Part shown: positions 32,003 to 43,900 of the stretch, one piece after another | How the letters are laid out: each line of letters opens with the position of its first letter | Numbering within the stretch: position 1 is the first letter of the stretch | Assembly: GCA_014843695.1 (NCBI GenBank) | Contig: CM026401.1 | Span: 24,198,597 to 24,262,596, forward strand | Reading direction: 5' to 3' | From: Archivesica marissinica | Lineage: Eukaryota; Mollusca; Bivalvia; Venerida; Vesicomyidae | DNA: 64,000 nt | Position numbers and translations under genes: made by a program | The notes under the pieces: model-generated | What the model saw: only the letters and a program-made list of their open reading frames with translations | Told to the model about the DNA's origin: nothing | Database searches by the model: none

Positions 32003-33985
32003 ACCCAGGTCCAGCTTCATACAGAACAACCTGTACTTCTTCTTGTGGCTCACATGACACAATATACTTTTTAAGTACCTATCATTACAACGTACAAAGT
32101 ATTAGGCATAAACGTGATACTATCTATGCTGAATTTAGCGACTTTATATCCACTCCTTTTCTGAAACGTGGCTGGATGCGTCTGTGCCAACCAAATACCT
32201 CGAATTTGATACCTAATATGAACCAGAAAGGAAAGACCGATACAGCGACGACAGCCACGGTGGTGCTCTATTGTATGTCAAAAATACACTTCATTACAAA
32301 CGTAGACACGATCTAGAAATTCCTAATGTCGAATGTATCTGGATTGAGATAATAAAAAAATAAAAACTACTAAATGCATTCTCTTTGGAGTCTTCTACAG
32401 ACCCCCTAACACATCAGCTGACATACATGCTAAAATAGAGGACTATATACACAATGCTGTTGATACAGGGATAAAGGACATAATCGTCACGGGAGATTTC
32501 AATATTAATATGCTAAACCCAACTGCAGCAAGGAAACTTTTAACATTGTGTCAACAATATTCTCTTTCTCAATATTTCTGAGCCTACACATTATACAGAA
32601 CACTCGTCTTCTCTTATTGACAGTATCCTTACATCACAACCGACATCTATCAGCATTGCAGGAGTGAGTGACCCCTGTCTAGACCAACCTACCTGTTACC
32701 ATTGTCCTATTTATGGCCTTCTCACTCTCAAAAAACTAAAATACCTCACTTTCAAACGAATAATCTGGTATTTCGACAAGGGTAACTATCAACTTCTCTG
32801 CAATAAAGCAACCTGTGTAAACTGGGGATAACTCAAAGATACAAACATCAACACATATGCTGTTAACATTACTACTGCTATCCTAAATCTCTCCAAATCA
32901 TGTATTCCCAATAAGCACATTACTGTTGGACGAAGCGACCCTACATTCTTCTCGTCACATATAAAACTCCTAATCAGACGAAGGCATAGAGAATATAGGA
33001 GAGCCAAGCAAACAGCCAGTGAAGCTGATTGGTCCAATTTTCGAACAATACGCAACACAGTCGTTTCCGAAATCAGAACTAACAAGGAAAACAACACACA
33101 GAAACTTGCAAACAACCTCCAATCTACCACAAGGTCCTTTAGGTCATGGTGGTCTTGTCTAAAGTCATTCATATAACCGTCTACAACTTCTTCAGCCATT
33201 CCTCCGCTACAAGATGGCGATGACATTGTAGACGACGTACAATCCAAAGCTAATATTCTTGACAATTTCTTTCTTGATCAAACCATTCTCAATGAAAATA
33301 ACTGCCCTGATCTTCCGGAAGTTGAATCTAAGCCATTTTCCGTGGAGGAAATAGTAACATCCCTATACGAAGTGGACGCTGTCCTACATTCCCTGTGTCT
33401 AGGTAAGGTATCATGTCCTGTCAGATCTTTTCAATCAATCACTACGCACATCCCATTTCCCAGATTCTTGGAAAGATGCTTTCATGACGCCAAATTTTAA
33501 AACTGGCGATAGGTCTTCACCAGGTAATTACCGTCCTATATCTCTCTTGTGTACTTTAGGAAAAGCTTTTCGAAAGAATTGTCTTCAAAATCACCTACAA
33601 CCACCTTCACACATACAGTATTTTAACTTCTTTTCAATCTGGATTCATTCCTGGTGACTCTAGTGTCAACCAACTTATCTATATGTATAACTTTTTCGCA
33701 GAAGCAATGGATTCGGGAAAGGAGTTTCGAGCTGTATTATGTGATATTAGTAAGGCGTTCGATCGAGTATGGCATACTGGACTCTTACATAAATTAAAAG
33801 CTTTGGTATCACGGGTAGTCTTCGTAAATGGTTCTCTTTATACTTAACCAATCGGAGACAACGGGTGGTTATCCCTGGTGTCAAGTCTGCTTGGAACAAC
33901 ATACTAGCGGGTGTATACCTTGGACCTCTGTTATTTCTGATCTACATCAACGACATTGTCGATGGAAGAGAGGTGCGTGATCCAA
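32003..33985 (+). pseudogene. Non-LTR retrotransposon (LINE) remnant: endonuclease and part of reverse transcriptase
   Basis: Conceptual translation across several frames gives an endonuclease region (SETWLDASVP near 32160, SHGGALLYVKNTLHYKRRHD near 32250, SEPTHYTEHSSSLIDSIL near 32580) and then a reverse transcriptase region. The latter includes GNYRPISLLCTLGKAFERIV near 33520, [17 protein letters not shown] near 33750 and [13 protein letters not shown] near 33920. The polymerase FADD motif and everything after it are missing, and stop codons and shifts are frequent. The type resembles Jockey/CR1-group elements. Several short deletions are visible, such as the loss of PQGSIL before GPLLF. 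Confidence 0.85.
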
Positions 33986-34149
33986 ATAATAGACCTTCAC
34001 ATGCAAACCATTACAAGATAGAAGGAAGATGGACATATTGATGGACTTACATGTCCCACTTTCTTACCCCTATTATACACAACACCCCTATTAGATCTAA
34101 GCATATCTAGAGTGGAAGCTAATGTCTCTAGTGATCGTGTAGCAGTGAG
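33986..34149. other. Unassigned sequence after the LINE remnant
   Basis: No gene or repeat recognised. Confidence 0.4.
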
Positions 34150-34260
34150 CATTGCATGTATGTATGTTCCATTAATATAAAACCTAGACCCTTGCGCGGA
34201 CTTATGCATGTTTTCCTGCTTAGCTTATCTAAGCGGTTAACGAGTACTATACATGTACAT
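34150..34260 (-). mobile_element. Diverged SINE-core remnant
   Basis: On the minus strand AGTACTCGTTAACCGCTTAG, then GCAGGAAAACATGCATAAGT and an ATTAATGGAACATACATA end follow the same order as 36446-36560 and the core inside element X. No tRNA head is visible. Confidence 0.5.
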
Positions 34261-35770
34261 TATATACATTGTATGCTGAAGGTCCGTGTATAACATTTGC
34301 CGTACAATAAGCATCTTATGATAATTTGACAGATGGCGGGTAAATTTTGTGACAAATTAACAAAATAACAAGCAGAATATATGTATGTAGATATACATGT
34401 TACATGTATGATCATGGAATATATGTAATAACTGATTTATTTCAGATACAGTTTATATAAGACCTCTACATAATTTTTTCGATCTGTAATTTTTGAAAAA
34501 TGCCTTGCAATATGATATTTAAAATGTTACATTTTTCAAGACTAAATATTTGGACGACAGTCTACATTGAATCCAGACCAGTGACTGCCAAAAAGTAGTC
34601 TCAGAATGGAATGGTGTATTGGTATTACCTATAGGGATAGAGGCAGTAATCCCATAAAACAGGTGGCAGTAAACTAAAACTGAAATGTAGAATACTCTTC
34701 ACTTGAAGATCAAATTTAAACCTAACCCTAATGTACAGATTACTGCCAATTGTCCAAAGATTACTGCCAATTGTATATTTTGTTACTGTCTCTATCATTG
34801 TTGGACGACTTGCGACTCTCAACACTGATTTATGTATGTATGTATAATAACAAAGTGAAAGCAACAGCACTGGCCACCATTTTTAATTTACGCGGTGATA
34901 CCAATGACCGGTGACAATGTAAATTTCGCCTCATAAGTTCATACCAGTAGCAATACATGCCATATAAGGCAATCATGTGACATCATATAACTAGTGGGCA
35001 CCTTACAAATGTCAAATGCAGCCCATAGATAACAAATTCATCGAAATTCACCTAAATATTGGCTACATGAACGAAAACGTTCAAGTGTAATGAACAAAAC
35101 ACAAGTATTGAATAAATGAGGTAAATTACCCGTAGAAATGACATTTAAGATTATTTGACTATGGACAATTGCGGAAATTGTCAATAGTGAACACAAAATG
35201 AGCATGTGCATTCATTTTGATTTATTCTGATATCACTGCTTATTAGTATTCACCGAATTACAGTCATTGTGTATAAATGTTGTCAATAACATGTAATCTG
35301 TTGAGTTGTTGATATAGATATAACATTTACCATGTTTCATGACTTACATCATGATAGTATATGATATCATATTACTGCAAAATGTTTATTATTTTACTTG
35401 TTTACCGTCATTGTTACAATTAGTACCCTCGAGTTTCCTGTTTCCGTTATGATAAGAAATGATCGGCATTCAACACAACAAATCTTAAATCTACATAGTT
35501 TCTAAATGTATGATGTAAATAAAGTAATGTTCCTCTTTTATTCCAAATCATTAGTAATGAATATGACTACGTAAATAACAACGGGCGCTGTCATTTTTAC
35601 CACGACCCGGATCTGTGGTGACTGGTACCAGAGTTTTTGTGACCTTTCAGAAAATCAATTTTGCGTAACATCGAATTGGCGTAAATATAAAACTAACACG
35701 TTTTATGCAGCATAATGATAATTTCTATTATTTTGATGAATATTTTTTTCATAGTTAACAATTTCACAGT
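34261..35770. other. Unassigned AT-rich sequence
   Basis: I see a short doubled motif, AGATTACTGCCAATTGT, near 34735-34775 and no recognisable gene, RNA or transposon end. Frames are short. Confidence 0.4.
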
Positions 35771-36214
35771 TTAACAAGCATTTTCACAATGTGGACACCT
35801 GAATTCATCACATAATCCTGTAAACCTGACTTTTGAACAGTAAATGAGGTGGTCCAATGTTAACATAATTATATCACACTGTGCCCATTTAAAAACAAGA
35901 GAGTACCATATGAATATTGCTTGTACTTTCGCTTTGTAGGTGGTGGACTGCCATAAACTTAAAACAAAATTAAAAACTATTCCTTTAAGTACACTACAGG
36001 ACACATCGTTGACGATGACAGTAAACCACTGTATGGACCTCAAAACAATATAAGAGAAGTCTCCAAAACTATCTCCCCTTACATTAACTAAAATTGTAAC
36101 CCAGTCTATTTTTACCTTCACATTAAATGACAGGTAGGTAAACAAATCAGACAACGCAAAACAAAACTGGAAAAGGTATTTTGTAGTAAATCCAATGGAT
36201 AAATGGTGATGCAA
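35771..36214 (-). CDS. Unrecognised 147-codon open frame, doubtful
   Basis: A minus-strand frame starts MHHHLSIGFTTKYLFQF and ends GLCDEFRCPHCENAC. It is the longest non-repetitive frame outside the transposons and lies about 140 bp from a CCAAT/CRE-like pair. It is rich in Phe, Val and Ile, with several hydrophobic stretches but no clear signal peptide. I recognise no domain; the two Cys pairs at the end alone do not define a zinc-binding motif. In DNA this AT-rich, a frame this long could occur by chance, or it may be a decayed mobile-element fragment. Confidence 0.2.
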   Translation of the reverse strand: MHHHLSIGFTTKYLFQFCFALSDLFTYLSFNVKVKIDWVTILVNVRGDSFGDFSYIVLRSIQWFTVIVNDVSCSVLKGIVFNFVLSLWQSTTYKAKVQAIFIWYSLVFKWAQCDIIMLTLDHLIYCSKVRFTGLCDEFRCPHCENAC

Positions 36215-36345
36215 TATTGCATTATGAAAGATAGCATGATTTATACCAATACAAGGAAAATATCTGATTAATTACGCCTCCAAGGATTATACGGAGCATT
36301 TTAGTTGCCAATTATGGAAAAATGACCGTTGACAGTCTGTATTCC

Positions 36346-36360
36346 TGATTGGTGACGTCA
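36346..36360. promoter_or_regulatory. Candidate promoter element: inverted CCAAT next to a CRE
   Basis: GATTGG (reverse of CCAAT) is followed directly by TGACGTCA, a perfect palindromic cAMP-response element at 36353-36360. This pairing is common in promoters of broadly expressed animal genes. The next 50 bp are relatively CpG-rich (CGCCGATCGCGTG). No clear first exon lies on either side, so function is unproven. Confidence 0.35.
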
Positions 36361-36445
36361 GAAAACGCCGATCGCGTGCAGTATTGTAAATACTTCCGGG
36401 GTAACGAAAACGAAGGTATCACGATTTGAGGACACTAGAGGATAA

Positions 36446-36560
36446 AGAATTATGTATGTTCCATTAAAACGTCCCGTGGAATCGCTTACGGGGATCTAGA
36501 CATGATTTCCTAAACAGGCTTTGGTGACCTAAGCGGTTAACCTGTACTAATCTTTTTGGA
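36446..36560 (-). mobile_element. SINE-core remnant
   Basis: The minus strand reads TTAGTACAGGTTAACCGCTT, then TTTAGGAAATCATGTCTAG, ATCCCCGTAAGCGATTCC and a TTTTAATGGAACATAC end. It aligns well with the core inside element X copy 1 (4515-4600) and with 34150-34260. Confidence 0.6.
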
Positions 36561-36639
36561 GAGGAATTAATATAAGTTTTCTGAAAACTTGTTTTCCAAT
36601 CCAAACCATTCACAATTTATGTAATTTGTAACATTTTTG

Positions 36640-36810
36640 TGTTATACATGTAAATTTATTGGAATAAATACTGTTTAAACCAACCAGTACTAAGCAATGT
36701 GTGTGGGATGCCTTGCTCAATGGCACCACATACATGCCCTGACCGAGTATCAAACCCAGGACTATTTGATACAAATCTGATGCTCTACCACTGGACCACA
36801 GATGCCACAA
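36640..36810 (-). mobile_element. tRNA-derived SINE
   Basis: The minus strand begins GGCATCTGTGGTCCAGTGG with box A (TGGTCCAGTGGTAGAGC) and box B (GGGTTTGATACTC), typical of a tRNA-derived promoter. Downstream it holds CTTAGTACTGGTTGGTTTAA and an AT-rich end near 36640. Target-site duplications were not resolved. Confidence 0.75.
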
Positions 36811-36836
36811 CCAAGTTTAAACTAGTCTGCCCATAT

Positions 36837-37450
36837 AAACAACTCCCTCAAATTCATTAAAAGGAATATGAAGACCATTAAAAAGATGGTTAGTGAAAGA
36901 GCTTATAATACCTATGCTCGTCCTCGACTTCAGTATTGCTCAACCATCAACCACTCACCCCTGGCAAAGGTCTCTTACCTATAAAGCAGATAAAGTGCAC
37001 AGAATATCTGCATGCTATATCTGCAATGATTATATAACTATACAAGCCATGTAACAGAACTGGCAAACAGTTGAATATCAATGCATACAATCATCAACAA
37101 AATCAGAAATAACTTTGTATATCACAACCATCTAACACATGCAAGGAACCTGAATTACTTATTTCCACAGTCCTGAACATAGTACCATATATAGTTAAAC
37201 CTATGTTAGTTGTCATATCTATTAAACAGCCAATTTCCAGATCCCAATATGTTGTTTTATTATATAGTTGTACCTGTATTAAGCAGCCACCTGTGATAAG
37301 CAGCCACTTTCTGTGATTCCCTTGGGTGGCAGCTTAAGACAGGTTTGACTGAACTCTTTTTCACCCCGAACAATACGCCTTTGGAATGGCCTCCTCTACA
37401 ATGTACAGTCCAGCCCCAGCTCAACTATTTATGCTGAGCGGCTGACCACT
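36837..37450 (+). pseudogene. LINE 3' fragment (C-terminal part of ORF2), split by a MITE
   Basis: Translation gives NSLKFIKRNMKTIKKMVSER, then AYNTYARPRLQYCSTI (36898-36945), then in another frame VHRISACYICNDYITIQAM, and NHLTHARNLNYLFPQ near 37125-37170. After a 158-bp insertion it resumes with SPRTIRLWNGLLYN near 37360. These match the conserved post-polymerase region of many LINE ORF2 proteins (AYxTxVRPxLEYxxxxW ... FPRTIRLWN). Internal stops and shifts show it is dead. The family need not be the same as that of the 32-34 kb remnant. Confidence 0.75.
37190..37347. mobile_element. MITE with AGTCAAACCTGTCTTAAG-type ends
   Basis: The left end AGTTAAACCTATGTTAG and the reversed right end CAGTCAAACCTGTCTTAAGC are related inverted repeats. 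Such AAACCTGT ends are typical of Tc1/mariner- and Tigger-type MITEs. It interrupts the LINE fragment. AAGCAGCCAC is doubled internally near 37280-37308. Confidence 0.6.
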
Positions 37451-37572
37451 GCACATGTACCACTCGTGTAACATACTAATGACGTGTTTTTAACCTTATA
37501 TGTAGTTCATTTTAACACTCTCTGTATCACTTAATGAGATTTTTAGCCACTGTCCCATTGAGTGTTGAGAGT

Positions 37573-37700
37573 ACAGTAAAACCCCTATAATCCGGAATCC
37601 CCTCTAAACCAGACTTTTTCTCCTGTCCCGAATTTCTCCCCTCTAATTTCATTGTAAGAAAGACTTCTATTTCGGAAACCGCACAACCGTATGGACGGTC
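37573..37700. mobile_element. Tigger-like terminal fragment
   Basis: TACAGTAAAACCCCTATAAT followed by CCGGA resembles the ends of Tigger-type elements (CAGT...AACC...TTATCCGGA). Only one end is clear, so this is a fragment or a decayed MITE. Confidence 0.45.
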
Positions 37701-37920
37701 TTATGTAGTAGTATAGTCTCAGATAATGTTTTCGAATGCTGCTATAAGCGAGACATACACATATGAACTGGAATTCATCTTCCAAATCATTCATTTTACA
37801 AACCAAGCATAGACGTTCATTTCTTGGGGTACTATTATGTGCATAGCACCCTGTTTGAATTTTTAACGAATGGCATACTCTGCTAATGTTATATCTAAGG
37901 TTACTTGTGCCGACCTGACT
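37701..37920. other. Short unassigned spacer before the 20-bp array
   Basis: No feature recognised. Confidence 0.4.
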
Positions 37921-40900
37921 TCATTCTGCATTACCATACATCATTCTGCATTAGCCTACATCATTCTGCATTAGCCTACATCATTCTGCATTAGCCTACA
38001 TCATTCTGCATTAGCAGACATCATTCTGCATTAGCCTACATCAATCTGCATTAGCCTACATCAATCTACATTAGCTTACATCATGCTGCATTAGCCTACA
38101 TCAATCTAAATTAGCTTACATCATTCTGCATTAGCCTACATCAATCTAAATTAGCCTACATAATTCTGCTTTAGCCTACATCATTCTGTATTAGCTTATA
38201 TCATTCTGCATTACCCTACATCAATCTGCATTACCCTACATCAATCTGCATTACCCTACATCAATCTGTATTACCCTACATCAATCTGCAATAGCTTACA
38301 TCATTCTGTATTAGCTTACATCATTCTACATTACCCTACATCAATCTGCATTAGCTTACATCAATCTGCATTAGCGTACATCAATCTGCATTAGCTTACA
38401 TCAATTTGCATTACCCTACATCAATCTGCATTAGCTTACATCATTCTGTATTAGCTTACATCATTCTGTATTAGCTTACATCATTCTGTATTAGTCTACA
38501 TCAATCTGCATTACAATCTGCATTACCCTACATCATTCTGCATTACCCTACATCAATCTGCATTACCCTACATCAATCTGCAATAGCTTACATCATTCTG
38601 TATTAGCTTACATCATTCTACATTACCCTACATCAATCTGCATTACCCTACATCAATCTGCAATAGCTTACATCAATCTGCATTAGCTTACATCAATCTG
38701 CATTACCCTACACCAATCTGCATTACACTACATCAATCTGCATTACCCTACATCAATCTGCAACAGCTTACATCAATCTGCATTACCCTACATCAATCTG
38801 CATTAGCTTAAATCATTCTGTATTAGCTTACATCAATCTGCATTACCCTACATCATTCTGCATTACCCTACATCAATCTGCATTAGCTTACATCATTCTG
38901 TATTAGCTTACATCATTCTGTATTAGCCTACATCAATCTGTATTAGCCTACATCAATCTGCATTAGCTTACATCAATCTGCATTAGCCTACATCAATCTG
39001 CATTAGCTTACATCAATCTGCATTAGCTTACATCAATCTGTTAGCTTACATCAATCTGCATTAGCTTACATCAATCTGTATTAGCCTACAACAATCTGCA
39101 TTAGCTTACATCAATCTGCATTAGCTTACATCAATCTGTTAGCTTACATCATTCTGTATTAGCCTACATCATTCTGCATTACACTACATCAATCTGCATT
39201 AGCCTACATCAATCTGTATTAGCCTACATCAATCTGCATTAGCCTACATCAATCTGCATTAGCTTACATCAATCTGCATTAGCTTACATCAATCTGTTAG
39301 CTTACATCAATCTGCATTAGCTTACATCAATCTGTATTAGCCTACATCAATCTGCATTAGCTTACATCAATCTGTATTAGCCTACATCAATCTGCATTAG
39401 CTTACATCAATCTGCATTAGCTTACATCAATCTGTATTAGCCTACATCATTCTGCATTACCCTACACCAATCTACATTAGCTTACATCAATCTGCATTAG
39501 CTTACATCAATCTGCATTAGCTTACATCAATCTGTATTAGCCTACATCAATCTGCATTACAATCTGCATTACCCTACATCAATCTGCATTACCCTACACC
39601 ATCTGCATTAGCTTACATCAATCTGCATTAGCTTACATCAATCTGCATTAGCTTACATCAATCTGCATTAGCTGACATCATTCTGCATTGCCCTACACCA
39701 ATCTACATTAGCCTACACCATTCTGCATTCTGCATTAGCCTACATCAATCTGTATTAGCTTATATCAATCTGCATTACCCTACATCAATCTGCATTAGCT
39801 TACATCAATATGTATTAGCCTACATCAATCTGCATTGGCTTGCATCAATCTGCATTAGCTTACATCAATCTGTATTAGCCTACATCAATCTGCAATAGCT
39901 TACATCAATCTGCATTAGCTTACATCAATCTGCAATAGCTTACATCAATCTGTATTAGCCTACATCAATCTGCAATAGCTTACATCAATCTGTATTAGCC
40001 TACATCAATCTGCATTAGCTTACATCAATCTGTATTAGCCTACATCAATCTGCATTATTTTGTGTTTTTGGCCTACATCATTCTGTATTAGCCTACATCA
40101 ATCTGCATTAGCTTACATCAATATGTATTAGCTTACACCAATCGGTATTACCCTACATCAATCTGCAATAGCTTACATCAATCTGCATTAGCTTACATCA
40201 ATCTGCAATAGCTTACATCAATCTGTATTACCCTACATCAATCTGCAATAGCTTACATCAATCTGTATTAGCCTACATCAATCTGCATTAGCTTACATCA
40301 ATCTGTATTAGCCTACATCAATCTGCATTACCCTACCTCAATCTGCATTACCCTACATCAATCTGCATTAGCTTACATCAATCTGTATTAGCCTACATCA
40401 TTCTGTATTAGCCTACATCAATCTGCATTACCCTACATCAATCTGCATTACCCTACATCAATCTGCATTAGTTTACATCAATCTGCATTACCCTACATCA
40501 ATCTGCAATAGCTTACATCAATCTACATTAGCTTACATCATTCTGCATTAGCCTACATCAATCTAAATTAGCCTACATAATTCTGCTTTAGCCTACATCA
40601 TTCTGTATTAGCTTACATCATTCTGCATTACCCTACATCAATCTGCATTACCCTACATCAATCTGCATTACCCTACATCAATCTGTATTAGCCTACATCA
40701 ATCTGCATTAGCTTACATCAATCTGCATTAGCGTACATCAATCTGCATTAGCTTACATCAATTTGCATTACCCTACATCAATCTGCATTAGCTTACATCA
40801 TTCTGTATTAGCTTACACCATTCTGTATTAGCTTACATCATTCTGTATTAGCCTACATCAATCTGCATTACAATCTGCATTACCCTACATCATTTTGCAT

Positions 40901-43900
40901 TACCCTACATCAATCTGCATTACCCTACATCAATCTGCAATAGCTTACATCATTCTGTATTAGTTTACATCATTCTACATTACCCTACATCAATCTGCAT
41001 TACCCTACATCAATCTGCAATAGCTTACATCAATCTGCATTAGCTTACATCAATCTGCATTACCCTACATCAATCTGCATTACCCTACATCAATCTGCAA
41101 TAGCTTACATCAATCTGCATTAGCTTACATCAATCTGCATTAGCTGACATCATTCTGCATTGCCCTACACCAATCTACATTAGCCTACATCATTCTGCAT
41201 TAGCCTACATCAATCTGTATTAGCTTACACCAATCTGCATTACCCTACATCAATCTGCATTAGCTTACATAAATCTGTATTAGCCTACATCAATCTGCAT
41301 TAGCTTACATCAATCTGTATTAGCCTACATCAATCTGCATTAGCTTACATCAATATGCATTAGCTTACATCAATCTGTTAGCTTACATCAATCTGCATTA
41401 GCTTACATCAATCTGTATTAGCCTACATCAATCTGCATTAGCTTGCATCAATATGTATTAGCCTACATCAATCTGCATTGGCTTACATCAATCTGCATTA
41501 GCTTACATCAATCTGTATTAGCCTACATCAATCTGCAATAGCTTACACCAATCTGTATTAGCCTACATCAATCTGCATTAGCTTACATCAATCTGCATTA
41601 GCTTACATCAATCTGTTAGCTTACATCAATCTGCATTAGCTTACATCAATCTGTATTAGCCTACATCAATCTGCATTAGCTTAAATCAATATGTATTAGC
41701 CTACATCAATCTGCATTGGCTTACATCAATCTGCATTAGCTTACATCAATCTGTATTAGCCTACATCAATCTGCAATAGCTTACACCAATCTGTATTACC
41801 CTACATCAATCTGCAATAGCTTACATCAATCTGCATTACCCTACATCAATCTACAATAGCTTACATCAATCTGTATTACCCTACATCAATCTGCAATAGC
41901 TTACATCAATCTGTATTAGCCTACATCAATCTGCATTAGCTTACATCAATCTGTATTAGCCTACATCAATCTGCATTACCCTACATCAATCTGCATTACC
42001 CTACATCAATCTGCATTAGCTTACATCAATCTGTATTAGCTTACATCATTCTGTATTAGCCTACATCAATCTGCATTACAATCTGCATTACCCTACATCA
42101 TTCTGCATTACCCTACATCAATCTGCATTACCCTACATCAATCTGCAATAGCTTACATCATTCTGTATTAGTTTACATCATTCTACATTACCCTACATCA
42201 ATCTGCATTACCCTACATCAATCTGCAATAGCTTACATCAATCTGCATTAGCTTACATCAATCTGCATTACCCTACATCAATCTGCATTACCCTACATCA
42301 ATCTGCAATAGCTTACATCAATCTGCATTAGCTGACATCAATCTGCATTAGCTGACATCATTCTGCATTGCCCTACACCAATCTACATTAGCCTACATCA
42401 TTCTGCATTAGCCTACATCAATCTGTATTAGCTTACACCAATCTGCATTACCCTACATCAATCTGCATTAGCTTACATAAATCTGTATTAGCCTACATCA
42501 ATCTGCATTAGCTTACATCAATCTGTATTAGCCTACATCAATCTGCATTAGCTTACATCAATATGCATTAGCTTACATCAATCTGTTAGCTTACATCAAT
42601 CTGCATTAGCTTACATCAATCTGTATTAGCCTACATCAATCTGCATTAGCTTACATCAATATGTATTAGCCTACATCAATCTGCATTGGCTTACATCAAT
42701 CTGCATTAGCTTACATCAATCTGTATTAGCCTACATCAATCTGCAATAGCTTACACCAATCTGTATTAGCCTACATCAATCTGCATTAGCTTACATCAAT
42801 CTGTATTAGCTTACATCAATCTGTTAGCTTACATCAATCTGCATTAGCTTACATCAATCTGTATTAGCCTACATCAATCTGCATTAGCTTACATCAATAT
42901 GTATTAGCCTACATCAATCTGCATTGGCTTACATCAATCTGCATTAGCTTACATCAATCTGTATTAGCCTACATCAATCTGCAATAGCTTACACCAATCT
43001 GTATTAGCCTACATCAATCTGCATTAGCTTACATCAATCTGTATTAGCTTACATCAATCTGTTAGCTTACATCAATCTGCATTAGCTTACATCAATCTGT
43101 ATTAGCCTACATCAATCTGCATTAGCTTACATCAATTGATTAGCCTACATCAATCTGCAATAGCTTACATCAATCTGTATTAGCCTACATCAATCTGCAT
43201 TAGCTTACATCAATCTGTATTAGCCTACATCAATCTGCATTACCCTACATCAATCTGCATTACCCTACATCAATCTGCATTAGCTTACATCAATCTGTAT
43301 TAGCCTACATCATTCTGTATTACCCTACATCAATCTGCATTAGTTTACATCAATCTGCATTACCCTACATCAATCTGCAATAGCTTACATCAATCTACAT
43401 TAGCTTACATCATTCTGCATTAGCCTACATCAATCTAAATTAGCCTACATAATTCTGCTTTAGCCTACATCATTCTGTATTAGCTTACATCATTCTGCAT
43501 TACCCTACATCAATCTGCATTACCCTACATCAATCTGCATTACCCTACATCAATCTGTATTACCCTACATCAATCTGCATTAGCTTACATCAATCTGCAT
43601 TAGCATACATCAATCTGCATTAGCTTACATCAATTTGCATTACCCTACATCAATCTGCATTAGCTTACATCATTCTGTATTAGCTTACATCATTCTGTAT
43701 TAGCTTACATCATTCTGTATTAGCCTACATCAATCTGCATTACAATCTGCATTACCATACATCATTCTGCATTACCCTACATCAATCTGCATTACCCTAC
43801 ATCAATCTGCAATAGCTTACATCATTCTGTATTAGTTTACATCATTCTACATTACCCTACATCAATCTGCATTACCCTACATCAATCTGCAATAGCTTAC

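Noticed and set aside
32789..33265. Minus-strand frame of 158 codons
   Set aside because: It is antisense to the LINE remnant between the endonuclease and reverse transcriptase regions and has no recognisable domain.
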